Assembly (NCBI RefSeq): GCF_040358255.1
Contig: NZ_CP132938.1
Location: forward strand, 372,001-436,000
DNA: 64,000 nt
Source of the DNA: Tunturibacter gelidoferens
Lineage (GTDB): Bacteria; Acidobacteriota; Terriglobia; Terriglobales; Acidobacteriaceae
Direction: 5' to 3'
Made by a program: the position numbers and the translations under genes
Part shown: one piece after another, positions 25,798 to 34,036 of the stretch
Numbering within the stretch: the stretch's first letter is position 1
How the letters are laid out: each line of letters begins with the position of its first letter
The notes under the pieces: generated by a model
The model's database searches: none
Told to the model about the DNA's origin: nothing
The model's input: the letters and a program-made list of their open reading frames with translations, nothing else

Positions 25798-25826
25798 AGG
25801 AGCCTGTCGGACTCAGGCAGGCTCCT
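25798..25826. terminator. Stem-loop after the small secreted gene
   Basis: AGGAGCCTG pairs with CAGGCTCCT around an 11-base loop, about 27 bases past the stop. No strong T-run follows, so strength is uncertain. Confidence 0.55.
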
Positions 25827-26120
25827 CTAGCGCGTCGGAGGTGAGCCGAGTGGTGCCTCGTTCTTCCGGGACACGAGAATGAGACCGGTCCGGACATCCG
25901 CTACCTGATTGCTATCGACATTCTGCGCATTCATGAAAGTCGGCCAGTCTTCACCGAAGCGCCCATTCCGAAACTCAATTGGCGATATCAGGAGACCTAG
26001 CACGCATTGAAGCCCGATATTGGTTGCTTCTTCTGGGTTCCGGGTGTGTAGTCGGCAATCCGGAAGTCGTCCTGCAGCTAATCGCTTGCGGTCTGCCTGG
26101 AACCGGGAGGCATAAGATTG
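25827..26120 (-). pseudogene. Possible gene remnant without start codon
   Basis: A minus-strand open frame of about 95 codons ends in TAG at 25829-25827, next to the hairpin. Its peptide (RLPDCRLHTRNPEEATNIG...; ISPIEFRNGRFGEDWPTFM) has natural-looking composition but no start codon. The segment ending in TNIGLQCV faintly recalls the C-terminus of formylglycine-generating-enzyme-like (SUMF1) proteins (...IGFRCV). This is a weak resemblance only. It would overlap the leader of the gene at 26138. Could be chance; a search would decide. Confidence 0.2.
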
Positions 26121-26137
26121 GAGGCAGAGGTATTCCG

Positions 26138-26401
26138 ATGCTATACAAGAAAATCAGTGTGGAAGTGATCGTCGTTGCCGATGAGGCCGAGGCCGTTGTC
26201 GCGGAGTTGAACGCCGCACTCGATGGGCTGGAAGCGAGCCACACACTCTTCGGTGGTGGGATAGAGACCGTCGCTTTCGAGCATCCGGGAAAACGAAGGA
26301 GATCGGCACTCGCACACACGATCGCCGCCGGTGAGACGGTCGCTGATGCTCTCAAGACCGCACGTGCAGGCATGACGGTTGCCCTTCGCGCAGTTATCTG
26401 A
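26138..26401 (+). CDS. Small hypothetical protein
   Basis: 87 residues (MLYKKISVEVIVVADEAEAV...). The start at 26138 follows GGCAGAGGT at good distance; an in-frame upstream start at 25979 would run through the remnant region and is unlikely. An alpha/beta pattern (ISVEVIVVADEAEAVVAELNAALDGL), then HTLFGGGIETVAFEHPGKRRRS, suggests a compact cytosolic domain resembling small ACT- or ferredoxin-like folds. Not recognised. Convergent with the gene at 26611. Confidence 0.55.
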   Translation: MLYKKISVEVIVVADEAEAVVAELNAALDGLEASHTLFGGGIETVAFEHPGKRRRSALAHTIAAGETVADALKTARAGMTVALRAVI

Positions 26402-26610
26402 TGTAGGCCGTCCCGCCAAGCGAAGGCCCATAGAACACGTTGAGAAGCTCGGAGCGGACGAGCCCTGCCTGGAAGATCGCTCCGAGAGCGGAGAGGCGCT
26501 CAGCAACGCAAAGCCTTGTCAATTGGAGCCCCGTCCGATTCGCACGAAACGTCTCGAATGGAGCTCCATGCTGAGAGGATTCACTAAGCAAAGGAATCAG
26601 CGTTCGTCGT

Positions 26611-28137
26611 TCATCGTTCGTCCTGGCCCTTCGGATGCGGGATGCATGGATTGGTTCGCGGGCCACTGGTGTTCTGACCGAAGAACCAATACAAGTTGGA
26701 GGTGCCATACTGCGCATCGCCGCCAAAAGTATTGAAGTCCGGGTTTGTGAAGTTCCCGAAGACCAAGGTGCAGTTTTCTCGGTCATCGTAGCGGTCGTCG
26801 TTGCCTCCGTTCTTTGTTATCGCGTAGAAGGGATAGAACTGTGCGCCCACTGGCGGGACGACGCAGCCGACTCCGTTCGGTTTGCAGGTGCTTTCTGAGG
26901 CTGCGACATCGGTCTCGATCTGAATGATTGGAAAGGGCTGGTCGTATTTGCCAGTATCGTCAGACGGACTGAGTGGGCCGATGCCGCCACCTTTGACAGA
27001 CTGGATTGCAACCGAAGTGGCGTTGTTGCGCGTGCCATCTGGCCAGTCGAACAGGTAGGAGCTACCGTCAAAATCGATGTCCCCTCCTGTGGCGAAGTTT
27101 AAGCAGCCAGCGACCGTGGGTCCTGGAAAGCACGGCGCGTCGTCGGAATCGTTGTCGCCATGGGCGCCGGGGGTGAAGTGACCGAGTTCCATGGAAAAAT
27201 TGACATTGGCTTGCAGTGCGGCCCAGGAAGTAAAGTTGCCAAACTTCGCAGTGTCGAACTCAGGGTGGAAGCTGAAGTTGGTCCCGACGCAGGTGTTCGG
27301 ATTCGTGGTCTGGTAGCCGTTGTGGGCGCTGGCTACCATGAACCCGGACTGACCCGTGGTGAGATCCTGGATCATCGTCATCACGCCTCCCAGGACATCT
27401 CCGGGTACGTCCAGGATGGTGACCCGCAGCCGGTCGCCCTGGTTCATCAGCAAGGTGCGACTGTTTGGAATGTAGCTCGCGTTGGTCATAGTGTTGGGAC
27501 CGGGCGGCCCGATAGGAATTCCATCGGTCTGGATGAACGCAAAGTTCGTAGTCTCAGTGCAATTGGGATTGAGATCTCCGTTATCCATCGTTTCGAGGCT
27601 GTTGATGTGCAGCGACGCACACCAGTGGGTCAGGTCACAACTGATCTGGGTGATAAAGGGGGGATTGCCGGGGGGATAGAACTGCATCTCGAGGAATGCA
27701 GACCCAGCAGAGGTGGGATTGTTCTTGTCGCTATCCGGGATGCAAGGCCCGCGCACAAAACCTGAATTAGGATCGCAGAGCGCCATGGAGAGCCAGAACG
27801 TGATGAAGTTCTCGAAGGACTGAGTAGCCGGCACGGGGCGTTCACGCGGCAACGTGAACTCCCATTGCACATTGTTACCGGAGTGAGGAACCGTGGAGAT
27901 GAAACCGACACTCGGCTCGTCATGCCCGATGTAATAACCGTTGTCGTAGCCCCGTTTGCCGTATTCATCGTGAAAGTCAGTGCAAGTATCCTGTGGTCTG
28001 AGTGGTTTTTGAATTTTGCTATGGCCATTACAGTCCAGGCCGCCGATGGGCTTGAACGACTGAGCTGATGAAGCTGACGAGAAGATCAACAAGCTCAGCG
28101 CCGCGTTAACGAGAAGCATTCTGCGTACTACGGACAT
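26611..28137 (-). CDS. Large secreted hypothetical protein, cysteine- and asparagine-rich
   Basis: A 508-residue protein with a signal peptide (MSVVRRMLLVNAALSLLIF, cleavage after SSAQ). I start at 28137, after GGGGTG, rather than at 28200. The mature part has many Cys, Asn, Gly, Pro and Asp and blocks such as CTDFHDEYGKRGYDNGYYIGHDEPSVGF, FLEMQFYPPGNPP, DLTHWCASLHIN, NCTETTNFAFIQTDG, TTGQSGFMVASAHNGY and YFPFYAITKNG-like segments, consistent with an extracellular beta-rich, disulfide-bonded protein. I recall similar sequences from actinobacteria and fungi but cannot name a family or activity. It is divergent from the tetR gene, whose operator-like sites lie between them. Confidence 0.75.
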   Translation of the reverse strand: MSVVRRMLLVNAALSLLIFSSASSAQSFKPIGGLDCNGHSKIQKPLRPQDTCTDFHDEYGKRGYDNGYYIGHDEPSVGFISTVPHSGNNVQWEFTLPRERPVPATQSFENFITFWLSMALCDPNSGFVRGPCIPDSDKNNPTSAGSAFLEMQFYPPGNPPFITQISCDLTHWCASLHINSLETMDNGDLNPNCTETTNFAFIQTDGIPIGPPGPNTMTNASYIPNSRTLLMNQGDRLRVTILDVPGDVLGGVMTMIQDLTTGQSGFMVASAHNGYQTTNPNTCVGTNFSFHPEFDTAKFGNFTSWAALQANVNFSMELGHFTPGAHGDNDSDDAPCFPGPTVAGCLNFATGGDIDFDGSSYLFDWPDGTRNNATSVAIQSVKGGGIGPLSPSDDTGKYDQPFPIIQIETDVAASESTCKPNGVGCVVPPVGAQFYPFYAITKNGGNDDRYDDRENCTLVFGNFTNPDFNTFGGDAQYGTSNLYWFFGQNTSGPRTNPCIPHPKGQDER

Positions 28138-28376
28138 GGCAAACACCCCGCTCTGTGAATTAAGAAGCCGGTGGCCCAAGGTCGGTAATTGGTATAGCAC
28201 CGTAGATACCGACCGTCAATTCTGCGGAACACTTAGTTAGAAATTAATTCGCGAGGCCCCGAACGATGGGCCGAGCCAAGCTGTAGCGCTGAACTCGTCT
28301 GACGTGTGATTGACGCTGAGGAGATCGCCTTCCCTAGTGGTCAGCACGGCAATTCGTCTAAAAACGGATGAAAAAA

Positions 28377-28396
28377 AGACAGTCTAGACAGTGTCT
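28377..28396. promoter_or_regulatory. Palindromic site around GTCTAGAC
   Basis: AGACAGTCTAGACAGTGTCT contains the 8-bp palindrome GTCTAGAC within an imperfect outer pair (AGACA/TGTCT). It shares the TAGAC/GTCTA words of the site at 28450 and lies in the divergent gap between the secreted gene and tetR. Confidence 0.4.
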
Positions 28397-28449
28397 ATGG
28401 ATCAGGTTAGTAAACGGGAATTGATATTGCGAACATTCGTTGACTCTGC

Positions 28450-28466
28450 TAGACGACCAGTCTATT
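28450..28466. promoter_or_regulatory. Operator-like inverted repeat before the tetR gene
   Basis: TAGACGACCAGTCTATT contains TAGAC-N5-GTCTA, a classic TetR-type operator layout, 12 bases upstream of the tetR ATG. A near match (TAACCAACCGGTCTACT) precedes the SDR gene. Autoregulation is inferred. Confidence 0.55.
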
Positions 28467-28477
28467 ATTGATTAGCT

Positions 28478-29068
28478 ATGGGCACTGCACCGCCCTCAAC
28501 TCGCGATCATCTGCTTGCGGTGGGGCTGGAGCGACTTCGCTCGACCGGCTATACCGCGACCGGGGTGAAGGAGGTTCTTGATCTGGCGAAGGTTCCCAAG
28601 GGCTCGTTCTACCACTACTTTCCGAGCAAGGAGGAGTTTGCCGTGGAGGTGTTTCACCTTTACGCAAAGGGCGAGGCGGAGCGATGGGAGCGGGTACTTG
28701 GAGATCGCAAGGTTGCTCCGTTGAAGCGGCTGCGGCGGTACTTTGAAGAGCTGATCTCGGTGTTTGGACAACGCGGAGAGATCAGTGGATGCCTGGTGGG
28801 GAATCTCAGCCTCGAGGTTGCGGACCACAGCCCGCGGTTGCGGTCAGAACTGAAGGGGGTCTTTGCGGTCTGGCAGAAGAGCGTTGCCGATGTGCTGCGT
28901 GAGGCGGCGGAGCGGGGAGATCTGGCGAAGGCTACGGATCCGGACGCTTTGGCGGGGTTTCTGTTGAACAGCTATGAGGGGTCGTTGATACGAATGAAGG
29001 CGGAGAAGAGCGACAGGCCGCTTGAGAACTTTCTTCACTTTGCGTTTGATGTGTTGCTGAAGAAGTAG
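28478..29068 (+). CDS. TetR-family transcriptional regulator
   Basis: 196 residues, dimeric repressor. The N-terminal helix-turn-helix is clear (TGYTATGVKEVLDLAKVPKGSFYHYFPSKEEF, residues about 22-55), the rest forms the ligand/dimer domain of the type seen in YxaF/LmrA-like or AcuR-like regulators (GCLVGNLSLEVADHSPRLR). It starts a plus-strand group with the TPR gene and the SDR gene; operator-like sites sit before it and before the SDR gene, so it probably represses itself and the SDR. The inducer is unknown. Confidence 0.92.
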   Translation: MGTAPPSTRDHLLAVGLERLRSTGYTATGVKEVLDLAKVPKGSFYHYFPSKEEFAVEVFHLYAKGEAERWERVLGDRKVAPLKRLRRYFEELISVFGQRGEISGCLVGNLSLEVADHSPRLRSELKGVFAVWQKSVADVLREAAERGDLAKATDPDALAGFLLNSYEGSLIRMKAEKSDRPLENFLHFAFDVLLKK

Positions 29069-29183
29069 GCTGACCTGCGCTTGAGTCTGGTGAGGAAGAT
29101 GCCCTGGGCTGCCCACGGTAACGTTCCGCGGTAAGTGTGGGCTATGATCGAGTCGATCGCGCGCTGACTATGTTTCGGCGATA

Positions 29184-30833
29184 GTGACTACGATGCGAAC
29201 TGGGATGCAAACTCGCTTCACCTTGTTTATTGTGGCTCTTGCCATGCTGTCGGCGGTGGACTTCGCGCAGGTAGGCCATTACGGCACCTCCGAGAAGTTG
29301 GGGACGGTGATCTTCAGCACGTCATGCAGCAGCGCAGTGCAGCCGCAGTTCAATCGGGCGGTGGCGCTGATGCATTCGTTTCAGTTTGCGAGTGCGATTG
29401 AAGCGTTCCATGCGATTCTTGGTAGCGATCCGTCGTGTTCGATGGCTTACTGGGGTATCGCATTGAGCGACTGGGGCAATCCCTTCGCTACGGGCCTCAA
29501 GTCGCAGGCTCAGCTTGATGCGGGTCTGAAGGCGGTCGAACAGGGGCGAGGATTGCATCCTAAGACGGAACGTGAGCGTGCCTATCTTGAGGCTGTGGCG
29601 CGTCTCTATACCGACACAGCGACTGTCGATCAGCGCTCTCGCAAACTGGCGTATGAGAGCGCGATGGCTGCTGTCAGCGCTGCTAATCCTGAGGACATTG
29701 AGGCGGCCATCTTCTATGCGCTGGCTGTATCCTCCGCCGCGGATCCGACTGATAAGACTTATGCCCGGCAACTGAAGGCCGGCGAGATACTGGATCGCCT
29801 GTACGTTCAGTATCCCGATCATCCTGGGCTGGCGCACTACATCATCCACACGTATGACGTTCCACCGCTGGCTGCACGGGCGGCTGGAGCGGCGCAGCAC
29901 TATAGCGAGATTGCGCCTTCAACTCCTCACGCGCTGCATATGCCCTCGCATACGTTTACGCGAGTGGGAGACTGGCAGGCTTCGATTGACGCTAATGTTG
30001 CCTCTGCGGCTGCTGCACGCAACGCAGGACAGCCGGCGGACGAGTTGCATGCGAGCGATTATCTGGAGTACGCCTATCTGCAGACGGCCCAGGACAATGC
30101 ATCGAGGCGTGTGGTGGAGTCGGCTGATCAGATTTTTTCGCGCTTCGATCCGAAGATGCAGATTGGTGGAGCGGGCGGGGCAACGGCGGCCTACTTTGCG
30201 AGGGCGGCGATCCCTGCTCGATACGATCTGGAACGGCGGGACTGGGTGAACGCTGCAAAGCTCCAGCCGCTGCCAAGTCCGCTTCCTTACACCGAGGCCA
30301 TGACCTACTTTGCCCGAGGCCTGGGGGCTGCGCATTTGAAGGACACTGCGGCTGCACGTGCTGCAATCGATGCTCTGGCGCAGTGTCGCGACCGGCTGAA
30401 CACGATGAAAGAGAGCTTCTGGGCGAATCAGGTGGAGATTCAGCGATTGGAAGTTGTTGCATGGCTGGCGTCTTCGCAGGGACAATCCGAGGACGCATTG
30501 GCCGGAATGCGCAGAGCTGCCGAGATGGAGGACGCGACCGAAAAGAGTGTGGTTACGCCAGGGCCACTCGCTCCGGCACGCGAGCTGCTGGCAGAGCTGC
30601 TGCTGGAGTCGAAGCGACCCGTTGAAGCGCTTGTGGAGTTTGAATCGACACTCAAGAGGGAGCCGAATCGCTTCTGGTCCCTGTATGGGGCGGCTGAGGC
30701 GGCGAAGAGCAGCGGCGATCAACAGGGGGCGAAGAGGTACTTCAACGAGCTGCTCAAGGTTGCCGAGCGTGCCGACCTACCTGGACGTCGGGAGCTGGTC
30801 GAAGCGCGCAGTGGCGTGTCCGGACAGGATTAG
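29184..30833 (+). CDS. Secreted tetratricopeptide-repeat protein
   Basis: A 549-residue TPR protein with a signal peptide (RFTLFIVALAMLSAVDF, cleavage after AQ). The reading starts with GTG at 29184; ATG at 29193 and 29205 are alternatives and the signal peptide suits any. Repeats such as FNRAVALMHSFQFASAIEAFHAILGSDPSCSMAYWGIALSDWG, the block HYIIHTYDVPPLAARAAGAA, and HALHMPSHTFTRVGDW are typical of a family of acidobacterial secreted TPR proteins of unknown role. It shares the strand with tetR (115 bases downstream) and has its own terminator before the SDR gene. Confidence 0.8.
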   Translation: MTTMRTGMQTRFTLFIVALAMLSAVDFAQVGHYGTSEKLGTVIFSTSCSSAVQPQFNRAVALMHSFQFASAIEAFHAILGSDPSCSMAYWGIALSDWGNPFATGLKSQAQLDAGLKAVEQGRGLHPKTERERAYLEAVARLYTDTATVDQRSRKLAYESAMAAVSAANPEDIEAAIFYALAVSSAADPTDKTYARQLKAGEILDRLYVQYPDHPGLAHYIIHTYDVPPLAARAAGAAQHYSEIAPSTPHALHMPSHTFTRVGDWQASIDANVASAAAARNAGQPADELHASDYLEYAYLQTAQDNASRRVVESADQIFSRFDPKMQIGGAGGATAAYFARAAIPARYDLERRDWVNAAKLQPLPSPLPYTEAMTYFARGLGAAHLKDTAAARAAIDALAQCRDRLNTMKESFWANQVEIQRLEVVAWLASSQGQSEDALAGMRRAAEMEDATEKSVVTPGPLAPARELLAELLLESKRPVEALVEFESTLKREPNRFWSLYGAAEAAKSSGDQQGAKRYFNELLKVAERADLPGRRELVEARSGVSGQD

Positions 30834-30852
30834 GAGAGTTAGGACGAGAAAG

Positions 30853-30885
30853 AAAGACTTTCTTTGCAGGAGGGAGTCTTTTTTT
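30853..30885 (+). terminator. Terminator of the TPR gene
   Basis: AAAGACT (30853-30859) pairs with AGTCTTT (30875-30881) and is followed by a T-run (TTTTT). It lies about 20 bases after the TPR stop and separates that gene from the SDR gene. Confidence 0.7.
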
Positions 30886-30893
30886 GAATCTAC

Positions 30894-30910
30894 TAACCAA
30901 CCGGTCTACT
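30894..30910. promoter_or_regulatory. Operator-like site before the SDR gene
   Basis: TAACCAACCGGTCTACT matches 12 of 17 bases of the site before tetR (TAGACGACCAGTCTATT), with the half GTCTA kept. It is 52 bases upstream of the SDR start codon, a sensible operator position. Confidence 0.45.
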
Positions 30911-30962
30911 CTAAGTAAGCGAATCAGTTTCTGGTTCACACTTTCGCAGGGACGGAGACTTT

Positions 30963-31787
30963 ATGACTACCTCAGCTACTTCTTCTAAAGGCACTACTCT
31001 TGGCAAGGCTCTTATCACCGGCGCATCAACGGGAATCGGTGCAGTTTATGCGGATCGGCTGGCGCGCCGCGGCTATGACCTGATCCTGGTGGCTCGCAAT
31101 GGCGAGAAGCTGAAGGAGTTGGCGGCTTCGCTGACTTCGGCGACTCGCCGTTCGGTTGATGTTCTCGCGGCAGACCTTACGAATAAGGCGGATTTGCGCA
31201 AAGTCGAGGAGCGGCTACGCTCGGATCAATCGATTACGACGTTGGTGAACAATGCGGGATTTGGCGGGACGACTTCGCTGGTGGACTCGAAGATCGATGA
31301 GCTGGAGAACATGATTGAGTTGAACGTGACGGCGTTGACTCGGCTGACCTATGCGGTGGTGCCAGGGTTTCTGGCGAGAGGCAAGGGCGCGATCATCAAC
31401 ATCTCTTCGGTTGTGGCGGTGGCTCCGGAGCTACTGAATGGCGTGTACAGCGGGACGAAGGCTTATGTGCTGAATCTTACGCAGTCGCTGCATAAAGAGG
31501 TGGGAGGCAAAGGTATTCAGGTGCAGGCAGTGCTGCCGGGTGCTACGGCGTCGGAGTTCTGGGACCGCGCGGGGATTGGCGGGCATCAGAATCTGCCGTC
31601 AGAGATCGTGATGAGCTCGGAGGAGATGGTGGACGCTTCTCTGGCTGCGTTTGATAGCGGCGAGCTGGTTACGATTCCGGCACTGCCTGATGTTGCGGAT
31701 TGGGAGAAGTTCAATGCTGCTCGTGTGGCGTTGGGACCGAACCTCTCGCATAAGCATGCGGCGAAGCGGTATGGAGTGCGCTCGTAA
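30963..31787 (+). CDS. Short-chain dehydrogenase/reductase
   Basis: A classical 274-residue NAD(P)-dependent SDR. The cofactor motif TGASTGIG spans residues 19-26, NNAG is at 96-99, and the catalytic Ser (SS at 148-149), Tyr162 and Lys166 (YSGTK) are in place. The basic RRG after the first helix could favour NADPH. Substrate unknown; the sequence is nearest the general SDR group often called SDR family NAD(P)-dependent oxidoreductase. It has its own operator-like site related to the tetR operator. Downstream, repeat copy 2 begins eight bases past its stop. Confidence 0.92.
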   Translation: MTTSATSSKGTTLGKALITGASTGIGAVYADRLARRGYDLILVARNGEKLKELAASLTSATRRSVDVLAADLTNKADLRKVEERLRSDQSITTLVNNAGFGGTTSLVDSKIDELENMIELNVTALTRLTYAVVPGFLARGKGAIINISSVVAVAPELLNGVYSGTKAYVLNLTQSLHKEVGGKGIQVQAVLPGATASEFWDRAGIGGHQNLPSEIVMSSEEMVDASLAAFDSGELVTIPALPDVADWEKFNAARVALGPNLSHKHAAKRYGVRS

Positions 31788-31794
31788 GAGCACT

Positions 31795-31998
31795 GTCCTG
31801 CCGGACGGGCCCGCTGCGCGCGGCGCGGTCACTTCGTGACTTGTATACCCTTGTCCGGGTGGGTTAGGGGCGCGGGGCCTCCCGTTGGTCGGCATTTTGA
31901 TTCCGACCAACGGGAGGATCTATGCTCTCGCGTTGTCAAGACCGGTAGACGCGTCACGAAGTGACCGCCTCCCGCGTAGCGAGCCCGTCCGGCAGGAC
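31795..31998. repeat. Nested palindromic intergenic element, copy 2 (most complete)
   Basis: Both ends carry GTCCTGCCGGACGGGC and its complement (31795-31810 and 31983-31998). Inside, GGTCACTTCGTGAC (31827-31840) pairs with GTCACGAAGTGACC (31953-31966), and CCTCCCGTTGGTCGG (31878-31892) pairs with CCGACCAACGGGAGG (31903-31917) around a ten-base loop. It fills the stop-to-stop interval between the SDR gene and the aminotransferase. Confidence 0.9.
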
Positions 31999-33435
31999 TC
32001 AGGCTTTGGCAGCGAGAGCGATGCACTCTTCCAGGATGTCGAGAGCGACCTCAGCCTCCTGCTTGTTGACGATGAGCGGGGGGCAGAGGCGGATCGTGGT
32101 TTCACCGCAGCCCAGGATCAAGAGGCCGCGCTCGAAGGCCAGGTCTACGACCTTGTCGCGCATGGGGCCTACGGGGGTGCGAGACTGCTTGTCTTTGACG
32201 AGTTCTACGCCGATCATGAGGCCGCGGCCACGAACGTCGCCGACCGTGGGGTGTTTGGCAACCCATGGACGGAGGCGGTCGAGCATCTTTTCGCCGACGG
32301 TGACGGCGTTCTGGAGGCCTTCGCGCTCCAGGATGTCCATGGTGGCGAGAGCGGCGGCGATGCAGATGGGATTGCCGCCGAAGGTGCTGGCGTGAGACCC
32401 GGAGACCCAGTCCATGACGTCGGCCTTTGCCATGCAGATGCCTAGCGGCATTCCGCTGGCGATACCTTTGGCGATGCAGACGATGTCGGGTTGAACACCG
32501 GAGTGCTCGATGGCCCACCACTTCCCTGTTCTTGCGGCGCCGGACTGGACCTCGTCGGCGATGAGGAGGATGCCGTGGCGGTCGCAGATGCGGCGGATCT
32601 CCTGGAGGAAGTTGTCGGGCGCTACGACGTAACCGCCTTCGCCCTGGATGGGCTCGAGGATGATGGCTGCGACCTCTTCGGGCGGGAGGATGGTTTTGAA
32701 GAGCTTCTCTTCGATGTAGCGGGCACAGCCGAGGGCGAAGGCTTCTTCTTCCTGCGGACCGCCGCTACAACCGCGATAGGCGTAGGGGTAGCGGACGTGA
32801 TGGACGCCGGGGACGAAGGGTGCGAAGCGCCGCTTCTGCTGCGGCTTGGAGCCAGTGAGCGAGAGTGCGCCCATGGTGCGGCCGTGGAAGCCGCCGAAGA
32901 AGCTGATGATGTTCTGGCGGCCGGTGTGGTAGCGTGCGAGCTTCATGGCGCACTCGACGGCTTCGGCACCGGAGTTGCCGTAGTAGAACTTGTGCGGACC
33001 GGGCATGGGCGCGATGGCGGAGAGGCGCTCGGCGAAGGTGGTCATGTTTTCGTAGTAGAAGTCGGTGCCGGACATGTGGATGAGCTCGGCGGCCTGATCC
33101 TGAATCGCCTTTACTACTTCGGGGTGGCAGTGGCCGGTGGAGTTGACGGCGATGCCGGCGGCGAAGTCGATGAACTCGTTACCGTCAACGTCGGTGACGC
33201 GGATGCCACGACCGGATTTGGCCACCATGGGGTAGCTGCGGGTGTAGCTGGGGGAGATGAGACGGTCGTCGGCGGCGACGATTTTTTTGGCATTGGGGCC
33301 AGGGAGAGCTGTCTTGAGCTTGGGGCCGAACTCGGCGTAGTGCTTGGAACGGATGGCTTCGCCGGCGGCGGGGGTGACGCTCTGGGCGGAGTTTTGCTTC
33401 AGGTCTTCGAGGGTCTTTTCAGTGAGGGTTGTCAT
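31999..33435 (-). CDS. Class III PLP-dependent aminotransferase (GabT-like)
   Basis: 478 residues, fold-type I aminotransferase that moves an amino group to a 2-oxo acid using pyridoxal phosphate. Visible blocks are ITDVDGNEFIDFAAGIAVNSTGH, YGNSGAEAVECAMKLAR (PLP phosphate loop), FFGGFHGRTMGALSLT, IILEPIQGEGGY, LLIADEVQSG and the PLP-lysine segment IAKGIASGMPLG. The last two groups are the usual signature of 4-aminobutyrate / acetylornithine type enzymes. The length and motifs favour the GABA/aspartate-like subgroup, but the amino donor cannot be fixed from sequence. AAGGAGAG lies six bases before the ATG. It is alone, flanked by repeat copy 2 and a 600-base gap. Confidence 0.93.
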   Translation of the reverse strand: MTTLTEKTLEDLKQNSAQSVTPAAGEAIRSKHYAEFGPKLKTALPGPNAKKIVAADDRLISPSYTRSYPMVAKSGRGIRVTDVDGNEFIDFAAGIAVNSTGHCHPEVVKAIQDQAAELIHMSGTDFYYENMTTFAERLSAIAPMPGPHKFYYGNSGAEAVECAMKLARYHTGRQNIISFFGGFHGRTMGALSLTGSKPQQKRRFAPFVPGVHHVRYPYAYRGCSGGPQEEEAFALGCARYIEEKLFKTILPPEEVAAIILEPIQGEGGYVVAPDNFLQEIRRICDRHGILLIADEVQSGAARTGKWWAIEHSGVQPDIVCIAKGIASGMPLGICMAKADVMDWVSGSHASTFGGNPICIAAALATMDILEREGLQNAVTVGEKMLDRLRPWVAKHPTVGDVRGRGLMIGVELVKDKQSRTPVGPMRDKVVDLAFERGLLILGCGETTIRLCPPLIVNKQEAEVALDILEECIALAAKA

Positions 33436-33556
33436 GCGAATCTCTCCTTGGGGCAGCGGTGCGTTTGGTCTTTCCGTTCGTGCTCGTATCCGTTCCAGAT
33501 GAGGGACGGCGGCGCTCTGTGGTTGCAGAGAGAACGGTTTGCGCTGGTGGCGAGGA

Positions 33557-33599
33557 CTTCGCCGGCTGTTGGGGTGTTCGAACTTAGTCGCCGGCGAAG
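33557..33599. promoter_or_regulatory. 10-bp perfect inverted repeat in the aminotransferase-padR gap
   Basis: CTTCGCCGGC (33557-33566) pairs with GCCGGCGAAG (33590-33599), spacer 23 bases. It lies about 120 bases upstream of the aminotransferase start and could be an operator or transcript stem. The rest of 33436-33779 shows no gene. Confidence 0.3.
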
Positions 33600-33779
33600 A
33601 GACTAGGTCGTGTGAGGCTGGGCAGGACGCGGAGATGGCGACGCGGCATCTGGTGGCGCTTGGAGCGGCACTGGAAAGCTGCGCTGCGATTGATCCGGGC
33701 TGTGTTGAACAGCGATTTCATTGGGAAGTCTGCCTTTGGCGGTGAGTATACCTTATCGTGGTGACACTCGAACACCGGT

Positions 33780-33974
33780 GTCCTGCTGGACGGGCTCCCT
33801 ACGCGGGAGGCGGGCGTTCGCACGCCTTTTTAGAGCTTCGCGTGGTCCTCCCGTTCGTCGGAGGGAAGATGATGATGCCGACCAGCGGGATACCCTATGC
33901 TGCTGGCGCTGCCAAGACCGGTATACCCGTCACGAAGTAACCGCGCTCCGCGCAGGAGGCTCGTCCGGCAGGAC
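33780..33974. repeat. Nested palindromic intergenic element, copy 3 (degenerate)
   Basis: Ends GTCCTGCTGGACGGGC and TCGTCCGGCAGGAC are clear, and ACCGGTATACCCGTCACGAAG is kept on the right. The left partner of the GGTCACTTCGTGAC stem has decayed, and only part of the core (CCTCCCGTTCGTCGG / CCGACCAGCGGGA) is left. Unlike the other copies it lies between diverging genes, 63 bases before padR. Confidence 0.75.
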
Positions 33975-34036
33975 AAAAACTCTCCTTGACAGCTTAGGGA
34001 AGTGGGTCTAGCCTCCTAATCATCTTAGGGGGACAC

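Noticed and set aside
32491..33606. Plus-strand frame of 371 codons opposite the aminotransferase
   Set aside because: Gly/Asp/Val-rich antisense shadow; the minus strand has the full PLP signature.
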